This document shows, one piece after another, positions 14,910 through 19,391 of a DNA stretch of 19,391 bases. This stretch comes from Elusimicrobiota bacterium (lineage in GTDB: Bacteria; Elusimicrobiota; Elusimicrobia; F11). Below the pieces are notes generated by a model. The model was not told the DNA's origin, searched no databases, and saw only the letters and a program-made list of their open reading frames with translations. How positions within the stretch are numbered: the stretch's first letter is position 1; each line of letters begins with the position of its first letter. The translations under genes and the position numbers were made by a program. Location of the stretch: the NCBI GenBank assembly GCA_022709485.1, contig JAKLIS010000002.1:1-19391 (forward strand). Direction: 5' to 3'.

Positions 14910-14970
14910 AAGCTAATGGGGTGATTATAATCAAAATTTTTATACCATTGGCCCTTCAATCACCGGTGTC
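14910..14970. promoter_or_regulatory. AT-rich divergent promoter region between tyrS and the SGNH gene
   Basis: This 61-base spacer holds the palindrome GATTATAATC (14923-14932), which gives a TATAAT -10-like hexamer on both strands. I could not find a convincing -35 box at the right distance for either gene. No T-box-like structure could fit in this length. The promoter role is inferred from position. Confidence 0.3.
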
Positions 14971-15978
14971 ATGAAAAAAATATTTATCGTCCTATGCGCT
15001 TTGTTGGTGGGGGCTGAAATCACAGCCCGGGTTTTCTACAAACAAAGGCGGGCTCCAGAACCTTTTTCGGGCGTCGCCGGTCCCGCTCAATTTGACAACG
15101 AGGTTGTCATTGACCTGCCCAAAATGCGGCCGCCGGGACAATTTATCATTGTGACGGGCGGTTCGGCCGCTCTCGGTCTGGGGGCGTCTTCTCCGCAGCT
15201 GGCATTCCCACCTCAACTGGAAAAAATTTTGAACGAAGGAGCGGGGGACTCTCAAAAAGTGACCGTTTTAAACGCGGGGCTTTCCGCGATGGACGCGCAA
15301 GATGAACTAATGATTTACCTCAATTATCTCCAACAATTTAAGCCCGACACGATTGTCATGTATAGCGGCTTTAATAATCTCTGGAATAGTTTACGCGACC
15401 AAATCGTCCCCCGCCCCACCTCTCGTCAGATAAAATTCAAAGCGGTGACATTCAGGGATACCGGCCGGCTCTTTTTAACTTTTTTAAGATCGCTTGGTTT
15501 CCATATCCGCAATTTTTTAAGGTGGGCGTCCCATCTCTTCAAGCTTCTGACGGATAAACTGGACGCCCTGGATTACGTTCCAATTAAAAATTTGAGCGCG
15601 GCACGTCTAGAATCGAGCCGAACAGATCTCAACCGGTTTCTGACGGTCGTCCGGATATTTAATTTCTTGGCGAAAAAGGACGGGTTTAAATTTGTTTTGG
15701 TTCTTCAACCGGTCCGGGCCTTGAACCATCTAAAAAATACGGAATTTCAGAACAGTCGATACGAACAAAAAATGAAAATTGTTTTTAATGATTACCTTCT
15801 CCCGTCTCTCAAAGATATTCAAAAAGAAACCCACTTCGCGATGCTCAATTTGAATGACCAATTGACGGATGAGTTGATTCGGAATGGCTTATTCGTCGAT
15901 TTTTGCCACTTGAATGACGAAGGATACGCGCTTGTGGCCAAAGAGGTGTCCGCTTTTATTAAAAAATTAAAGAATTGA
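14971..15978 (+). CDS. SGNH/GDSL-family hydrolase, exported or membrane-anchored
   Basis: This 335-residue protein has an N-terminal hydrophobic segment (about 3-16), so it acts outside the cytoplasm. SGNH blocks are recognisable: block I IIVTGGSAALGLGA at 59-72 with S65 as nucleophile (GGS in place of GDS), block II VLNAGLSAMD with G103, block III MYSGFNNLW with the catalytic Asn at 135 or 136, and block V VDFCHLNDEGY with D310 and H313. Such enzymes are esterases or acyltransferase partners; the substrate here is unknown. It is the first gene of an operon with two peptidoglycan enzymes, so a cell-wall or glycan ester is a reasonable guess. ATG 14971 follows only a weak GGTG. Confidence 0.88.
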   Translation: MKKIFIVLCALLVGAEITARVFYKQRRAPEPFSGVAGPAQFDNEVVIDLPKMRPPGQFIIVTGGSAALGLGASSPQLAFPPQLEKILNEGAGDSQKVTVLNAGLSAMDAQDELMIYLNYLQQFKPDTIVMYSGFNNLWNSLRDQIVPRPTSRQIKFKAVTFRDTGRLFLTFLRSLGFHIRNFLRWASHLFKLLTDKLDALDYVPIKNLSAARLESSRTDLNRFLTVVRIFNFLAKKDGFKFVLVLQPVRALNHLKNTEFQNSRYEQKMKIVFNDYLLPSLKDIQKETHFAMLNLNDQLTDELIRNGLFVDFCHLNDEGYALVAKEVSAFIKKLKN

Positions 15979-16043
15979 TTGCAGCCCGACTTCCAAATCG
16001 ACAACCGAAAGAGCCCTCCAAGGTTTTCCGACCCGCAAACTTA

Positions 16044-17825
16044 ATGAAATCAAAGAATCCACTGGAAAAATCGCATTATTTCAACGATACTGTCCATGTG
16101 AAATTTTCACATAAGCCATTCTTACCGGTTTTTTTGGTTTTTTTCTTTTCATGCACGCTGGTCCTTCTCTGGCGATCGGAGAGTGTTACCGCTCAGTCCA
16201 GTAATAAAACGGCCGCGGAACTCAATCGCCTCCTCAAAAACCGATTGGAGTCATTCACGGCGACAAGTCGCCAATACATTTCAGGCGAACCTCTTTATAG
16301 CTTTAAAAAAATCTCTGATTTTTATTCCGGCCGGGGGTTTTCTTCCGCGTGGGTGAATGAAAAGGGAATGAAACCTGTTTCTCAAGATTTAATGCAAGCG
16401 CTCTCCGATGCCCCAAAAGAGGGGCTCGAAATAAAGGATTATCACACAGAACCGATCCTCGCGTTGACCCAAAAAATTTCAAAGAAACATTCAAAGGACA
16501 AATCCCTCAGCCTTTCCGATTTGGTGAATCTGGAGATTCTGCTTTCGGACGCTTTTCTCACTTATGGGTCTCACCTTTTGGCGGGACGGGTGGATCCCAA
16601 TCAAATCGATGAGGAATGGATCGCCAACCGCCGGGACGCCAATCTTCCCCAAATTTTGGAGCAAGCGTTCGAAAATGGGAGGGTACGCGGCCTTTTGAAA
16701 GAGCTTCTTCCCACCCAAAAGGCCTATAGCAAACTCCGCGCGGCTCTGGCCCGTTATCGAAAAATTGAAGTAGAAGGCGGATGGTCAGAAATTCCCGCTG
16801 GGTTCGCTATTAAATCCGGCTCCTCCGACGCCCGTGTCAAACTTCTTCGAAAGCGGCTTTGGATAGAAGGAGATTTAAAACAAGAGCCCAATGAAAGCGA
16901 ATTGTTTGATGATGCGTTGGAGCGCGCGCTCATCCGTTATCAAAAAAGCCACGGCCTTGAGCCCGATGGGACCCTCGGCAAAGAAACGCTTGAATCATTG
17001 AACGTGCCTGTTAAAAAACGGATCGAGCAAATTATTTTAAACATGGAACGCTGCCGGTGGCTTCCCCAAGATCTGGGCGAAAAACACATCGTTGTTAATA
17101 TTGCCGACTATTCCCTTCAAGTGGTGGAGAAGGGATCTACGGTGATGAATTTCAAAGTGGTCGTGGGAAAACGTTATCGGCGTACCCCGGTCTTTTCAAG
17201 CGTCATCACAGAGATCGTTTTAAACCCGTCTTGGACAGTACCCACAAAAATCGCCCGGTTGGATATTTTGAAAAAAATTCAAAAAGACCCGAATTATCTT
17301 GCGGAAGAAAATTTCACTGTCTATGATAGTTTCGACGAAAACGCGCGGATTATTGAGTGGAAAAATGTCGACTGGTCCTCAATGACAGCCCAAACCCTAA
17401 CTTATAAGTTTCGCCAGAAACCGGGGCCCAAAAATGCCCTAGGAAGAATAAAATTCTTTATAGTTAACGATTTTGACGTTTACCTCCACGGTACCCCCTC
17501 CAAAGAACTCTTCAAGAAGACTGTCCGTTCTTTCAGTTCCGGCTGCATTCGTGTCGAAAATCCTATTGAATTGGCCGCTTTCTTGCTGCACAATGATTCT
17601 AGGTGGTCGGCGGAAGAATTGCAGTCCGGCATAGATAAGAAAACAGAGCAATTTATTAGATTGCCCGAACCCATGCCGATTCACCTTCTATATTGGACGG
17701 CGTGGGAAGATGAACAGGGAAAAACCCAATTTAGAAACGACATTTACCGCCGCGATGAACGCCTTCAAGCGGCTTTACTGGGGAAACCTCTTCCCATTAT
17801 GGAGGAGGAAGAAGAGGATAAATGA
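16044..17825 (+). CDS. LdtD (YcbB)-like L,D-transpeptidase with peptidoglycan-binding domain
   Basis: It probably forms 3-3 (mDAP-mDAP) cross-links in peptidoglycan. From ATG 16044 it is 593 residues, starting MKSKNPLEK, with a single membrane segment at about 25-43. An in-frame TTG at 15975 overlaps the SGNH stop by 4 bases (TTGA) and would give 616 residues, close to E. coli LdtD; neither start has a good ribosome binding site. The scaffold domain starts near FYSGRGFSSAWV (94-105). A peptidoglycan-binding fold lies at about 258-320 (RVKLLRKRLW, IRYQKSHGLEPDGTLG). The YkuD catalytic domain spans about 347-520, with HGTP at H482 and SSGCIRVENP, where C501 is the nucleophile. The acidic tail EEEEEDK is encoded by purine-rich DNA that serves as the next gene's ribosome binding site. 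Confidence 0.93.
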   Translation: MKSKNPLEKSHYFNDTVHVKFSHKPFLPVFLVFFFSCTLVLLWRSESVTAQSSNKTAAELNRLLKNRLESFTATSRQYISGEPLYSFKKISDFYSGRGFSSAWVNEKGMKPVSQDLMQALSDAPKEGLEIKDYHTEPILALTQKISKKHSKDKSLSLSDLVNLEILLSDAFLTYGSHLLAGRVDPNQIDEEWIANRRDANLPQILEQAFENGRVRGLLKELLPTQKAYSKLRAALARYRKIEVEGGWSEIPAGFAIKSGSSDARVKLLRKRLWIEGDLKQEPNESELFDDALERALIRYQKSHGLEPDGTLGKETLESLNVPVKKRIEQIILNMERCRWLPQDLGEKHIVVNIADYSLQVVEKGSTVMNFKVVVGKRYRRTPVFSSVITEIVLNPSWTVPTKIARLDILKKIQKDPNYLAEENFTVYDSFDENARIIEWKNVDWSSMTAQTLTYKFRQKPGPKNALGRIKFFIVNDFDVYLHGTPSKELFKKTVRSFSSGCIRVENPIELAAFLLHNDSRWSAEELQSGIDKKTEQFIRLPEPMPIHLLYWTAWEDEQGKTQFRNDIYRRDERLQAALLGKPLPIMEEEEEDK

Positions 17826-18817
17826 GCTTAAAAAAGATGTGGCGTATCTTGGTCTGGGATTTTAGAGCCACCATCCTTATTATTGGGCTCCTATCTTCGA
17901 TGGGATATGAACTCGGGACCGCCACTTTGACTGAAATATTTGAAGCTCATAAACCGGGGTTCTCCGTTCGATTTAATGAAGAAGTAAATCCCTTTAGTGT
18001 CACCGGCGTCTTCGTCCTTCCTAAAGAAAAAATCTCTTTCTCCGTTGAAAATCCGGGAACAGAGCCCGCTTTTTCCTTCAATGCCTCTGCGGGAGATATC
18101 CTTGAAACCCGTTCTTCCAGTTGGGTCTGGAAAGCCCCGTCCAAGCCGGGCCTATACGTCGCCACTGTCACGAGTACCTTGGATAATCAGGTCATGACCT
18201 TCAACATTTTTGTGCTCGTTCCTTATGAAAAAATGAAGAAGGGATATCTAAACGGGTATCGCATCGGCCCGTATCCACCCGATGCAAAATTAAATTCATT
18301 GACCTATAAAACCCCCCGCGGGTTTGTGGAAGTCACCCAAAAAAACAGACACATACCGGTGTCCCCGCATTTCACCTTGGGGCAATTTCTATGTAAACAG
18401 TCGGGAAGCTATCCGAAATATCTGGTCTTGCGGGAGCGTCTGGTTTACCATCTCGAAAATGTCTTAGAGAAGGTCAATAATTATGGATACCGCTGCGAAA
18501 GCTTGACGATCATGAGCGGCTATAGAACGCCTTATTACAACAAAGCCATCGGGAATGTACCGTATAGCCGCCATTTATGGGGAGATGCCGCGGATATTTA
18601 TATCGATTTTGACCCTTCAAATGGGGTGATGGACGATCTAAATAAGGATGGGACAGTTGACCGCCAGGATGCGATCGTGTTGCGGAGGATTGTCGAAAAT
18701 ATGTTTCGAGATCCCATGTATCAAAAATTTATCGGGGGCTTGGGAACTTACCGTTCCACAAAATCTCATGGGCCCTTTGTTCACCTAGACGTTCGGGGGA
18801 GCTTTGCCAGCTGGTGA
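17822..18817 (+). CDS. M15-family (MepK/DUF882-like) peptidoglycan peptidase with EF-hand-like loop
   Basis: This is a 331-residue membrane-anchored metallopeptidase. A hydrophobic segment at about 15-34 anchors it. Residues about 45-135 look like a beta-sandwich (Ig-like) domain, followed by GYRIGPYP. The M15 catalytic domain (about 180-326) has MSGYRTPYYN at 231-240, SRHLWGDAADI at 249-259 (H251 and D258 as zinc ligands) and FVHLDVRG at 319-326 (H321 as third ligand). Between these ligands lies DLNKDGTVDRQD at 272-283, a textbook 12-residue EF-hand/dockerin calcium loop. It overlaps the L,D-transpeptidase gene by 4 bases (ATGA). In E. coli the LdtD gene is likewise followed by mepK, whose product cuts 3-3 cross-links, so an endopeptidase role is likely. 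Confidence 0.92.
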   Translation: MSLKKMWRILVWDFRATILIIGLLSSMGYELGTATLTEIFEAHKPGFSVRFNEEVNPFSVTGVFVLPKEKISFSVENPGTEPAFSFNASAGDILETRSSSWVWKAPSKPGLYVATVTSTLDNQVMTFNIFVLVPYEKMKKGYLNGYRIGPYPPDAKLNSLTYKTPRGFVEVTQKNRHIPVSPHFTLGQFLCKQSGSYPKYLVLRERLVYHLENVLEKVNNYGYRCESLTIMSGYRTPYYNKAIGNVPYSRHLWGDAADIYIDFDPSNGVMDDLNKDGTVDRQDAIVLRRIVENMFRDPMYQKFIGGLGTYRSTKSHGPFVHLDVRGSFASW

Positions 18818-19321
18818 GTCCTCGAGATCAAAATACATTTTAAGAAGCTTCACCTTCGATTCCAGCGAATCAAAATATTCTTCCACCCCTTCTCCCGTGT
18901 AATTCCAATAAAACTGATAAAAAGAACGCCTGAGAATAAGCCAATAATCGTTCAGGCCGATGGGCTTCACGTCTATTCCGGTTTGCTTCCGGAAAATATT
19001 ATCACTCAGCCAAAGTTCCTTTTCCACTTTTCTTGAAGCCAAAAATTTTGACCGAAAATTGGATGAAAATATCAGTTTCATATTCTTTAATTCCGTCCCA
19101 TCGATAAATCTCAAAATCTTTCCCTCCAGCTCGTTTAAAAACTGTTTGTTCATCCCCTTGTTGAAGTTTTTATCAATGTGACTCAACCATTCTTCGATCA
19201 TGACGGTGAGCTGCTTTATGTGGTTCTTTTTTAAACGCGGGAGAAAAACAGAAAAATAATATTGGTAGGCGGCATATAGGGCGGCGATAATGACAATTCC
19301 CAGGAAGATATTTAGGCCCAT
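18785..19321 (-). CDS. Small membrane-anchored protein of unknown function
   Basis: I do not recognise this 178-residue protein. It has one N-terminal membrane segment (about 4-24, FLGIVIIAALYAAYQYYF), then a basic, largely helical cytoplasmic or periplasmic part rich in Lys, Phe, Trp and Tyr (WLSDNIF, DYWLILRRSFYQFYWNY), and a loose Pro/Ala tail. ATG 19321 has GAGGTGA six bases upstream, which supports a real gene. Its 3' end overlaps the end of the convergent M15 peptidase gene by 33 bases, with no terminator between them. The last ten or so residues are therefore constrained by the opposite gene. No function is proposed. Confidence 0.75.
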   Translation of the reverse strand: MGLNIFLGIVIIAALYAAYQYYFSVFLPRLKKNHIKQLTVMIEEWLSHIDKNFNKGMNKQFLNELEGKILRFIDGTELKNMKLIFSSNFRSKFLASRKVEKELWLSDNIFRKQTGIDVKPIGLNDYWLILRRSFYQFYWNYTGEGVEEYFDSLESKVKLLKMYFDLEDSPAGKAPPNV

Positions 19322-19391
19322 TTACATTCACCTCAACACGAGAGTGGCTCAATCATAATTTAAAACCTGTCGAAATTAAAGGAATTGGAAT

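Noticed and set aside
14910..14970. T-box or other riboswitch upstream of tyrS
   Set aside because: The spacer to the divergent gene is only 61 bases, far too short for a T-box leader, and none of its conserved elements is visible.

Overview
This window is a bacterial chromosome segment of moderate GC content. Genes are dense and often overlap by 4 bases, and TTG starts are common. Secreted or membrane-anchored proteins, plus a peptidoglycan operon of LdtD/MepK type, suggest a Gram-negative-like envelope. Large uncultured lineages such as Omnitrophota, Elusimicrobiota or deltaproteobacterial relatives would fit, but no rRNA or other decisive marker is present, so the taxon stays open.

Layout. 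(1) 1-2847, minus strand: a very long open frame that runs off the left edge. It encodes an exported protein with a TraB/ChaN-like N-terminal part and carries an in-frame palindromic repeat. (2) 2999-5618, plus: a tight rluD-type pseudouridine synthase / guanylate kinase / LacI-type regulator operon. (3) 5594-6819: a RAYT (REP-associated tyrosine transposase) unit bounded by perfect 34-bp inverted repeats. Its left repeat is a 35-bp-stem hairpin that supplies the LacI stop codon, and its right repeat supplies the transposase's own stop codon. A related 36-bp palindrome lies in trans at 2940-2975. (4) 6818-14909, minus: central carbon and housekeeping genes, namely bcp-type peroxiredoxin with 6-phosphofructokinase, 6-phosphogluconolactonase with a DUF547 protein, a transaldolase-phosphoglucose isomerase fusion, and tyrS. 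The three large gaps here (8347-8639, 10214-10551, 13384-13733) are each filled by a copy of one dispersed inverted-repeat family. (5) 14971-18817, plus: SGNH hydrolase, LdtD-like L,D-transpeptidase and M15/MepK-like peptidase, overlapping end to start. (6) 18785-19321, minus: a small membrane-anchored protein of unknown function whose 3' end overlaps the peptidase gene.

How the genes work together. PFK, 6-phosphogluconolactonase and the Tal-Pgi fusion connect glycolysis with the pentose phosphate pathway. The envelope operon pairs an enzyme likely to make 3-3 peptidoglycan cross-links with one likely to cut them, the same neighbour pair as E. coli ycbB-ycbK. The most distinctive content is the repeat ecology: a RAYT with its REP-like palindromes, a separate MITE-like family with stems of up to 51 bp, and a third palindrome translated inside a gene. 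I found no CRISPR array, tRNA, rRNA or defence system.
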